Assembly (NCBI GenBank): GCA_023481025.1 | Contig: JAMCWV010000077.1 | Location: 1 to 13,229 of the forward strand | Origin: Gammaproteobacteria bacterium | GTDB taxonomy: Bacteria > Pseudomonadota > Gammaproteobacteria > Enterobacterales > Alteromonadaceae | Direction: 5' to 3' | DNA: 13,229 nucleotides | Position numbers and translations under genes: made by a program | In this document: positions 1 through 6,108 of the stretch, piece by piece | How the letters are laid out: the number at the start of each line of letters is the position of its first letter | Numbering within the stretch: position 1 is the first letter of the stretch | The notes under the pieces: generated by a model | Told to the model about the DNA's origin: nothing | The model's input: only the letters and a program-made list of their open reading frames with translations | Databases searched by the model: none

Positions 1-19
1 GCTTAATGTTATAGGGAAG
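1..19. repeat. Inverted-repeat arm at window start (pairs with 166-184)
   Basis: Bases 1-19 (gcttaatgttatagggaag) are the exact reverse complement of 166-184, inside the dehydrogenase gene. The match runs off the window edge and stops at base 20. The spacer is 146 bp. This looks like a fold-back junction rather than native upstream sequence, because it introduces an in-frame stop at 4-6 and removes the expected start codon. Confidence 0.9.
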
Positions 20-42
20 CCGCGCGAGTCCGTCATGCCGAC

Positions 43-1074
43 TTGCTAAATTTTGCCAGTCATTGTTTGCAACAGGTGGGTGCAGCAGTCGAGGTCGCCG
101 AAGGTATGGCTCAAAGCCTGGCGTATGGTGATTTATTTGGCTTTCGCACCCATGGTCTCCGGCGTCTTCCCTATAACATTAAGCAGATACAACAAGGGAA
201 AGCTCGCGGCGAAGGCTCGGTGAATATCGTGCAAGATCGTCTTGCCACCGCGCATTGGGACGCGAACGGCCTGTCCGGTTTATATGTCGTTCCATTGGCA
301 GTCGAGCAAGCCATGCAAAAAGCCAAGCAGTGTGGCACCGCAACCCTAGTGGTGAAACGCTGTGATCACGTGGCGAGTCTGGCGGCCTACTTGCACCTCG
401 CGGCGTCGCAAGGGATGGTGATTTCGATGATGGCAAGCACGCCCGCGCAAGCCAGTGTGGCGCCTTTTGGCGCGAAAAGCCGAGTGTTCTCGCCGAATCC
501 GTTTGGCTTTGCAGTTCCCTATCAGCAGCAAAGTATCATGTTTGATTTGAGTTTTTCGGTGACCGCAGCGGGCAAAGTTCGGCAAGCCTACGACCGGCAA
601 GAGAAGTTACCGTGGCCGGCTATTATAAGTCAGAGCGGCGAAGTCAGCGATGATCCGCGTGAATACATCGAACAGAGTGGCGCATTATTACCACTTGGTG
701 GTGCGGATCTTGGTTTTAAAGGTTATGGCCTGTGCTTAATGAGTGAGCTTTTAACCATGGGCTTGTCCGGCTATGGGCGTGAGCAGGGCGATGAGGACGG
801 TGAATTTAATTCAGTCTATATCCAAGTTACAGACCCCTTGGCGTTTACCTCAGAGCAAGCGTTTCAAAAGGTCGTTGCTGATCTGGCTCAACGTTGTCAA
901 AAAGCGACACCAGTGGATCCGAACCAGCCGCCGCGGCTGCCCGGTGACCGCGCATGGCGTGATTATCATGAACAAATGCAACAGGGCGTGCTATTAGATG
1001 AATTAACTTGGCCACGACTAGTGCACGTGGCCAATAAACTCGGGGTCGGGTTGCCGCCATTCACCGCCGTTTAA
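43..1074 (+). CDS. Ldh-family NAD(P)-dependent malate/lactate-type dehydrogenase, 5'-truncated
   Basis: This is a cytosolic oxidoreductase of the Ldh_2 family (YiaK/YlbC/sulfolactate dehydrogenase type), which reduces 2-oxo acids with NAD(P)H; the substrate cannot be told from sequence. Visible family marks are the RTHG motif carrying the probable catalytic His37, the segment SPNPFGFAVP (about residues 157-166, where relatives have GTNP), FDLSFSVTAAGK, and LPLGG...GFKGYGLCLM in the C-terminal half. The listed start is a TTG with no good ribosome site. The frame stays open upstream to about position 20 and reads ARVRHAD before Leu1, which aligns with the usual N-terminus of YiaK; about seven residues and the real start codon are missing. 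Positions 1-19 are an inverted copy of 166-184, so the true start was replaced by a fold-back junction. The stop overlaps the pdxH stop on the other strand by 3 bp. Family assignment is firm, substrate is not. Confidence 0.82.
   Translation: MLNFASHCLQQVGAAVEVAEGMAQSLAYGDLFGFRTHGLRRLPYNIKQIQQGKARGEGSVNIVQDRLATAHWDANGLSGLYVVPLAVEQAMQKAKQCGTATLVVKRCDHVASLAAYLHLAASQGMVISMMASTPAQASVAPFGAKSRVFSPNPFGFAVPYQQQSIMFDLSFSVTAAGKVRQAYDRQEKLPWPAIISQSGEVSDDPREYIEQSGALLPLGGADLGFKGYGLCLMSELLTMGLSGYGREQGDEDGEFNSVYIQVTDPLAFTSEQAFQKVVADLAQRCQKATPVDPNQPPRLPGDRAWRDYHEQMQQGVLLDELTWPRLVHVANKLGVGLPPFTAV
166..184. repeat. Inverted-repeat arm (source copy, in the dehydrogenase gene)
   Basis: This 19-bp stretch encodes native protein sequence just after the RTHG motif, so it is the source copy. 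Its reverse complement forms the first 19 bases of the window. Confidence 0.9.
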
Positions 1075-1712
1075 GGCTGCAAACGGGTTAATATCCAGTT
1101 CTGTTCGTCGTTGCGTTGGTACCGAAAACGATCATGTAAACGAGCGCGGCGCCCTTGCCAAAATTCAAACTGTGTTGGTGTGACTAAATAGCCGCCCCAA
1201 TGCGGTGGCAACGGCAGTGGATCTTGGTCACTAAACTGCGCTTCAATGGCGCGATACTGTTCGTCCAACGCTTCGCGGCTGTCGATCGGTTCACTCTGAC
1301 TTGAGGCCCATGCGGCAATTTGGCTCGCCCGCGGTCGTGACTGAAAATAACGGCGATTCTGCTCTTCTGTTAAGCGTTGCGCTTGGCCTTGGATATGAAT
1401 TTGCCGCTCCTGCGGTAGCCAAGCAAAATGCAAACTACAGTGCGGGTTCAACTCAAGCTGACGGCCTTTTTGACTGTTGTAATTGGTGTAGAAAACAAAA
1501 CCTTGATGGTCAAAATGCTTGAGCAAAACAATCCGTTGTAACGGTTGGTTGTTTGCACAGGTTGCAACGACCATTGCCGTTGGGTCGGTGCCGAGACCGT
1601 CGTTGAGTGTTTCGTTAAACCAGCTCTCGAACTGGTGAAAAGGGGAATCGACTAAATCGTGACGTTCGAGCGTGCGACTTTCGTAGTCGCGACGAATCTG
1701 TTCCAAACTCAT
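1071..1712 (-). CDS. pdxH: Pyridoxamine/pyridoxine 5'-phosphate oxidase
   Basis: FMN-dependent enzyme that oxidises PNP and PMP to pyridoxal 5'-phosphate, the last step of de novo PLP synthesis and part of salvage; cytosolic homodimer. The 213 residues are close to the usual length of about 218. Clear family motifs in order are DPTAMVVAT (43-51), RIVLLKHFD, FYTNYNSQKGRQLE (FMN binding), FQSRPRASQIAAWAS, WGGYLVTP and the C-terminal EFWQGRRARLHDRF...TRLQP. The ATG is preceded by AAGGTG with an 8-nt gap (cacctt at 1721-1726 on the plus strand), which supports the start. The gene is intact. Codons 24-49 are duplicated exactly, in inverted orientation, at 1789-1864, just upstream of the gene. With only about 80 bp between its start and that junction, its native promoter region may be incomplete here. 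Confidence 0.97.
   Translation of the reverse strand: MSLEQIRRDYESRTLERHDLVDSPFHQFESWFNETLNDGLGTDPTAMVVATCANNQPLQRIVLLKHFDHQGFVFYTNYNSQKGRQLELNPHCSLHFAWLPQERQIHIQGQAQRLTEEQNRRYFQSRPRASQIAAWASSQSEPIDSREALDEQYRAIEAQFSDQDPLPLPPHWGGYLVTPTQFEFWQGRRARLHDRFRYQRNDEQNWILTRLQP
1567..1642. repeat. 76-bp perfect inverted repeat, source arm inside pdxH
   Basis: This stretch covers pdxH codons 24-49 (PFHQF...TAMVV). Its exact reverse complement lies at 1789-1864, with 146 bp between the arms. The identity is complete at all 76 positions, including third codon positions, and ends abruptly on both sides. It is the source copy because the encoded residues fit the PdxH family. Confidence 0.97.
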
Positions 1713-1788
1713 GCTGCATACACCTTAACGAGTGAGTAGTCACACGCTGCAAACTAGTTGGAATGCAGCAATGCGGAATGTTCGAATG

Positions 1789-1864
1789 CTTTTCACCAGT
1801 TCGAGAGCTGGTTTAACGAAACACTCAACGACGGTCTCGGCACCGACCCAACGGCAATGGTCGT
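1789..1864. repeat. 76-bp inverted copy of pdxH codons 24-49
   Basis: This arm is identical in sequence to the pdxH coding strand, but sits on the opposite strand relative to pdxH. It carries no independent gene. On the minus strand it supplies the last 23 codons and the stop of the DUF3369 regulator. The left boundary (1788/1789) joins pdxH upstream sequence; the right boundary (1864/1865) joins native regulator sequence. Confidence 0.97.
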
Positions 1865-2770
1865 ATTATTCATAAACAGCGTCAACAAGTGCTGGTCTGT
1901 TTCGGTTAATTCGCCGACTCCTTCAATAAACAACATGTAAAAGGCGCCATGCGAAGTCTGATAAAGGCCGTAGTAGGTCGCATTGTGAATCTCGAATGCA
2001 ACTTGGTCTTTGCGCTGGCGCAAAGAATCTAAAATTTGCTGAACTTCAGGTTGTTTTAATTGCTCGCCAACACGGCCACTGTACTGCCCCGTGGCTGCGA
2101 TAATTTGCAATTGTTGGTCTCCTTGTCCACTAGCGGTATAGCCGGCTAATGGCAACTTATAATAGGCAGCCACTTTCGAACGTGTTAATAGGGCGACAAG
2201 TTGTTCAAGGATTCCTTGGCTTAACTGAGTCACTGAGCGTGCGGAAAACAGTTCTGCTGAGGCTTGGATAATGCGCTCGAGTCCCTGTTTGTATTGTTCG
2301 ATTGCTTGCAAATCACGAAATGCACGTAAGCTCGAATACATGAGCGTCAATAGTTTTCTATAGGTCAGCTCAGTTTTCTCTTTGTAGTCATCGATGTCGA
2401 ATTTCGCGATGACTTCCTCTTCTGGGGCTTGACCAGGCTGTCCAGTTCTCAGCACGATACGAATCAAGCGATTCTTCAGATCTTCGCGGGTCCAGCGGGC
2501 GACCTCTAAACCCGCATGATCGTCTTCCATCACCACATCGAGGAGCATCAAGGCAAAATCATCGCGCTCTTGGAGCATTTGCTTTGCTTCTGCTGCTGAA
2601 TAGGCGGAATGAAATTCCAGCGGTCGTTGATCGAGCTTAAAGTCGCCCAATGCCATTTTCGTGATGACATGAATTTCATCATCGTCGTCGACAACGAGGA
2701 TATGAAATGGCTCAGTCGAGCTTTGTTCCGTTGTTGTTTTCTTTTCGTTGGCGAATAAAAACTCAGTCAT
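1793..2770 (-). CDS. REC-DUF3369 response regulator, C-terminally truncated with a foreign tail
   Basis: A receiver domain spans about residues 20-145, with acidic pocket D28/D29, phosphoacceptor Asp78 (LMLLDVVME), Thr109 and Lys132 (YKEKTEL). A GAF-like DUF3369 domain follows to about residue 302. The usual architecture, from family knowledge, continues into an output domain, commonly HD-GYP (cyclic-di-GMP phosphodiesterase). Here native sequence stops at Asn302 (TLFMNN), exactly where the 76-bp inverted pdxH copy begins (base 1864). Residues 303-325 are antisense-pdxH translation and have no family match. No HD-GYP coding sequence is left in the window. The start is supported by AAGGA 9 nt before the ATG. 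It lies 42 bp after the amidohydrolase gene on the same strand, probably co-transcribed. As written, the protein is a receiver plus sensor-like domain without output, probably non-functional or altered. Confidence 0.88.
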   Translation of the reverse strand: MTEFLFANEKKTTTEQSSTEPFHILVVDDDDEIHVITKMALGDFKLDQRPLEFHSAYSAAEAKQMLQERDDFALMLLDVVMEDDHAGLEVARWTREDLKNRLIRIVLRTGQPGQAPEEEVIAKFDIDDYKEKTELTYRKLLTLMYSSLRAFRDLQAIEQYKQGLERIIQASAELFSARSVTQLSQGILEQLVALLTRSKVAAYYKLPLAGYTASGQGDQQLQIIAATGQYSGRVGEQLKQPEVQQILDSLRQRKDQVAFEIHNATYYGLYQTSHGAFYMLFIEGVGELTETDQHLLTLFMNNTTIAVGSVPRPSLSVSLNQLSNW

Positions 2771-2812
2771 GATTTACAATCCTTCGATACTTTTCCCTAA
2801 TACTCGGGCTGA

Positions 2813-4570
2813 TTACGGCTGACGACGATAGCTGTGATCACCACCGACGAACGTATGCAACACGCGAATGCGCCAAAGATCGCTGGCATCGATGGTAAAT
2901 GGGTCTTGATCGACAATGATAAAGTCCGCCCACTTACCAGCTTCTAAGGTACCGGTAACATCGTCAAAATGGCCTGCGTACGCAGCGTCGATGGTAAAGC
3001 TGCGAATCGCTTCGTGGACCGTCATCCGTTGTTCAGGATACCAGCCTTCAACTGGCTGGTTTTCGCGGTCTTGACGCGTCACTGCAGCATGAATGCCATA
3101 GAATGGATTAGCCAGTTCGACCGGAAAATCAGAGCCTGCGGCAATCAGTGAACCTTGATCGAGGAAAGTTCGCCACGCATAGGCACCGGCAATACGTTCG
3201 CTGCCGACGCGATCTTCAGCCATATTCATGTCTGAGGTCGCATGGGTCGGCTGCATTGACGGGATAATATCGAGCTCTAAGAAGCGAGGGATATCTTCAA
3301 CTCGCACAATTTGCGCGTGTTCGACCCGATGGCGGGGGTCGTTTTTCCAAGTCGATAAGGTCTCGTCCGCGCCGATTTCTGCAGCCAGCAAAGCACTGAA
3401 CTCGTCAAGTGCGAGGCGATTGGTGTAGTCCCCGATGGCATGATAATTAATTTGGAAACCATGGTTGTGAACAAGTTCGAAAATCGCTTTGACTTGCTCT
3501 TCAGGCGTGACCAAGAGGCCCGTATTTTCTTCATCATCGGAATAGGGTTCAATGAGGGCAGCTCCACGGCTACCGAGAGCGCCATCGCCGTAAACTTTCA
3601 CCCCGCGCACTTGCAAGCGATCATTGTCGCTGCGATAGGGGCCTGCAGCTACTAGTTCTGGTAAAGCAGGTTCGCTGGCAGCAATAAGCGAGTGCAACCG
3701 AACTGGCAGTTCGTCGCTTTCAGCAAGGCGCTTGAATAGTTCCAATTCGCGAGCATTGACGCCAGCGTCGTGAACTTGGGTAATACCAAGCTCAAGGATA
3801 TGCGCAAAGGCGAGTTTCGCACTCTCTACCAATTGCTCTTCGTCGACTGGCGGCATAACCTGCTGTACCAACTGCATCGCTGTATCGATTAACACGCCGG
3901 TTGGGTTACCTTCGCTATCTCGAATGATTTGGCCGCCGGGCGGATCGATCGTATCTTTGTTGATACCTGCTAGCTCGAGCGCTTTTGAGTTCGCCCAGCC
4001 CGCATGAGCGTCAACGCGAACCAACCAAACGGGGCGATCGCTAATTACTTCATCAAGGTCGTTGCGCGAAGGAAAGCGACGGTCTGGCCACAACTCTTGG
4101 TTCCAACCACGGCCGAGAATCCAATTTAAATCTTGATGTGCATGGGCATAGTTCGCGACAGCCGCGACAGCATGTGTGCGGCTGCTGAGATCGCGTAAAT
4201 CCACCTGAATGAGGTTACTACCGAGGCTCAAAATGTGGCCGTGACTATCAATTAGACCAGGGAGAACGGTTCGTCCGCGTAAATCATAACGGCGATCAAT
4301 GACTAATTCTTCCAACAGCGCTTCGTCACCGATAGCAACGACGCGACCGTCTTTCACAGCCAAAACTTGAAAAGTTTTTAGCACAGCGTTTTCGCCGGGT
4401 TCACCGCTAAAGGTGTAACCGTTCAAGTTGTGGAATACGGTAACAGCCTGAGCGTCTTTCGCTTTGTCCTTTTCGGCTTCGGCATGAGCGCTGCCACCGC
4501 CCAGCAGGGCAAAGCTTACTGTGGCTGCACACAACATGGTGTGGGCGAAAAAGTTCTTTAATGCCGGCAT
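2813..4570 (-). CDS. Secreted YtcJ-like metal-dependent amidohydrolase (Amidohydro_3)
   Basis: The 585-residue protein begins with a Sec signal peptide: basic start, hydrophobic core at about residues 9-26, and SAHA with cleavage likely after Ala30. It should therefore act in the periplasm. The mature part is an amidohydrolase-superfamily TIM barrel of the YtcJ/NfdA type: DSHGH (metal ligands H110 and H112), GVKVYGDGALGSRGA (K325), YHAIGD (H377), VEHAQ (H418), GSDFPVE (D481) and the closing ADFIIVDQDPF...VGG. Such proteins hydrolyse amide or formamide bonds in small molecules, but the substrate here is unknown. The start has AGAGGA about 8 nt upstream. It is the first gene of a minus-strand unit with the DUF3369 regulator, transcribed away from the LuxR-type regulator across a 300-bp gap. 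Sequence looks intact throughout. Confidence 0.9.
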   Translation of the reverse strand: MPALKNFFAHTMLCAATVSFALLGGGSAHAEAEKDKAKDAQAVTVFHNLNGYTFSGEPGENAVLKTFQVLAVKDGRVVAIGDEALLEELVIDRRYDLRGRTVLPGLIDSHGHILSLGSNLIQVDLRDLSSRTHAVAAVANYAHAHQDLNWILGRGWNQELWPDRRFPSRNDLDEVISDRPVWLVRVDAHAGWANSKALELAGINKDTIDPPGGQIIRDSEGNPTGVLIDTAMQLVQQVMPPVDEEQLVESAKLAFAHILELGITQVHDAGVNARELELFKRLAESDELPVRLHSLIAASEPALPELVAAGPYRSDNDRLQVRGVKVYGDGALGSRGAALIEPYSDDEENTGLLVTPEEQVKAIFELVHNHGFQINYHAIGDYTNRLALDEFSALLAAEIGADETLSTWKNDPRHRVEHAQIVRVEDIPRFLELDIIPSMQPTHATSDMNMAEDRVGSERIAGAYAWRTFLDQGSLIAAGSDFPVELANPFYGIHAAVTRQDRENQPVEGWYPEQRMTVHEAIRSFTIDAAYAGHFDDVTGTLEAGKWADFIIVDQDPFTIDASDLWRIRVLHTFVGGDHSYRRQP

Positions 4571-4870
4571 ATATCGATTCCTCTATCGAATTTCAACGTC
4601 CAAAACTTAGCGATACTATACTCACAAGTCGTCACTTTAGCATAACTGCAGTGTAAGAAAATCGTAAGACCAGACAAGTTTAATGGTGAATTCATCCCAA
4701 ATTTCACTCAATTCAGCAACTAAACTACAAAATTGGCGTCGGACTTGTATACTATATTTGTTAAACTAATGAGTGTTTTAGTTAAAAAGTAAATCGATTC
4801 ATTCAACGTAGTGTATGCACTATGTTCAACTCGGCTGATACTAGCGCTTAAAAACGAGCCCCATAAATTT
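4571..4870. promoter_or_regulatory. AT-rich divergent intergenic control region
   Basis: This 300-bp stretch between the amidohydrolase (-) and the LuxR-type regulator (+) holds no convincing gene. It is AT-rich, especially at 4728-4800. A perfect 5-bp inverted repeat with a 4-bp centre, tagtg-tatg-cacta (4809-4822), and a looser one (ttaaacta ... ttagttaa, about 4760-4785) could be operators, possibly for autoregulation by the LuxR-type protein. That is inference from position. On the minus strand TATAGT (near 4615-4620) could be a -10 box for the amidohydrolase, but no good -35 box is seen. Confidence 0.4.
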
Positions 4871-5479
4871 ATGAAGATTTTAATTATTGATCCACAATTT
4901 ATTACGCGCACAGGGCTGATTCATTTAATCACAGCCCAGCCAGGCTCGATCGCTATCTATGAAGCAACCACCATGGCGATTGCTCAGGATTATCTCGAAT
5001 CGGGTGAAACGTTTGACTTAATTTTTACCGAGTTAGACTTGCCTGACTGTGATCATCGTTATATCGCAAATACCTTGAAGCAGTCTGCCCCAGAATCGCA
5101 CATTGTTTTGTTTACTTGGCGTGATGCAAGTGGGGATGTACAGCCTGCTTTATTTCAAGGTGCGCAGAGCTATTTGTGTAAGAACTCGAGCGCCGAAGAA
5201 GTCAAACTAGCGATTCATGGTTTACTCCAGAACAAGCCCTACCTTCCTGATGTGCGCTCGATGGGGTCGAATGCACCTTCAGAGGCTGAGCGAAAGTTGT
5301 CTCCTCGCCAGCGCGAAATCATGCAGTTGTTAGCGCAGGGGTTATCGAATAAAGAGATCGCGAGCATTTTAGGGATCACTGAGGGCACTATTCGGGTGCA
5401 TTTGTCGGCAATTTTCAAAGCGATTAAAGTGTCCAATCGAACGGAAGCGACGCTCTGGTATCTCTTGCGCCAAGGTTAA
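4871..5479 (+). CDS. LuxR/NarL-family regulator with degenerate receiver domain
   Basis: A 202-residue transcription regulator. It has a receiver-like domain (1-120), a linker and a LuxR helix-turn-helix at about 142-195 (LSPRQREIMQLLAQGLSNKEIA...GTIRVHLSAIF). The receiver is atypical: the usual phosphoacceptor Asp is Glu54 (LIFTELDLP, where relatives have LLDL), and the acidic pair is reduced to Asp7-Pro8. Thr82 and Lys104 are kept. Phosphorylation is therefore unlikely, and Glu may mimic the active state. I chose ATG 4871 over the GTG at 4811 because MKILIIDPQF matches the normal receiver start; its ribosome site is weak. No histidine kinase is nearby, so it is an orphan. It is followed 33 bp later by the DUF1285 gene and could be co-transcribed with it. 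Targets are unknown. Confidence 0.88.
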   Translation: MKILIIDPQFITRTGLIHLITAQPGSIAIYEATTMAIAQDYLESGETFDLIFTELDLPDCDHRYIANTLKQSAPESHIVLFTWRDASGDVQPALFQGAQSYLCKNSSAEEVKLAIHGLLQNKPYLPDVRSMGSNAPSEAERKLSPRQREIMQLLAQGLSNKEIASILGITEGTIRVHLSAIFKAIKVSNRTEATLWYLLRQG

Positions 5480-5512
5480 TGCTGGTCTCCTGACTTAACC
5501 AGAGGATCGCAG

Positions 5513-6046
5513 ATGAATCTACAACAGTTACAACAGCAATTAGAGGTTCAACATAAGGCGCCGGTCGAACGTTGGAATCCGACCTTTTGTGGCGACATCG
5601 ATATTGTCATTAAAGCGGACGGTCGCTGGTTTTACATGGGGTCAGAAATCACGCGTCAGCCTCTTGTTCGTCTATTTGCTTCGGTGTTGAAACAAGAAGG
5701 CGATGAGTTTTTTCTGGTTACCCCCGTTGAAAAAGTTCGCATTCAAGTTGAAGACCTCCCTTTCCTTATCGTGTCATGGAGCCATATTCCAACAGAGATG
5801 GCGCACGATGTTATCCGTGTTGAAACCAATATCGGTGAATCCTATCTTCTTTCGCAAGACCATCCATTGCTGATTATCAACGATCAGCCGGCAGTCATGA
5901 TTCGCGATAAACTTTACGCTCGGGTGCATCGTAATGTTTATTATCAATGGGCTGAAATCGCTGAAGAGCAAGTCACCCATCAGCAAACCAGTTATGTGCT
6001 GCGTAGCGGCAATGAAGTGTTTCAGTTGGCCTCTACAGCGCGTTGA
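5513..6046 (+). CDS. DUF1285 family protein
   Basis: A 177-residue cytosolic protein with no signal peptide or membrane segment. It matches the DUF1285 (PF06938) pattern across its length: VERWNPTFCGDIDIVIKADG (residues 18-37), WFYMGSEITRQPLVRLFASVL (39-59), FLVTPVEKVRIQVED (67-81), then the second half with ETNIGESYLLSQDHPL and RVHRNVYYQWAEIAEE. Structures in this family showed a new fold with repeated motifs and led to a suggested signalling role, but the function is not established. AGAGGA about 6 nt before the ATG supports the start. It sits between the LuxR-type regulator and nadE, with a 62-bp gap to the preferred nadE start; an operon is likely. Conservation beside nadE and glnB may hint at nitrogen or NAD metabolism, which is only inference. 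Confidence 0.9.
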   Translation: MNLQQLQQQLEVQHKAPVERWNPTFCGDIDIVIKADGRWFYMGSEITRQPLVRLFASVLKQEGDEFFLVTPVEKVRIQVEDLPFLIVSWSHIPTEMAHDVIRVETNIGESYLLSQDHPLLIINDQPAVMIRDKLYARVHRNVYYQWAEIAEEQVTHQQTSYVLRSGNEVFQLASTAR

Positions 6047-6108
6047 ATTTGCCCCGTTTCGGCGCTTCAGCTATGATTGCGCCGTCTATTTCTAGTGAAG
6101 AGAAACTC

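Noticed and set aside
1758..1940. Small plus-strand reading frame beginning ECSNAECSNAF and continuing with a PdxH-like segment
   Set aside because: Its recognisable part is only the inverted 76-bp pdxH copy, the rest is antisense to the DUF3369 gene, and it starts at a TTG without a ribosome site. The 15-bp imperfect tandem repeat at 1761-1790 is too short and degenerate to call an element.
4811..4870. GTG-started N-terminal extension of the LuxR-type regulator
   Set aside because: Receiver domains begin at the MKILIID-like strand; the 20 extra residues have no such role and include the palindrome that looks like control DNA.
5480..5512. Short hairpin ctggt/accag between the LuxR-type regulator and the DUF1285 gene
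   Set aside because: A 5-bp stem with an 11-base loop and no T-run is too weak to call a terminator.
6043..6108. TTG-started N-terminal extension of nadE overlapping the DUF1285 stop
   Set aside because: The extra 22 residues lie outside the nitrilase domain, and ATG 6109 fits the family start and has a purine-rich ribosome site.
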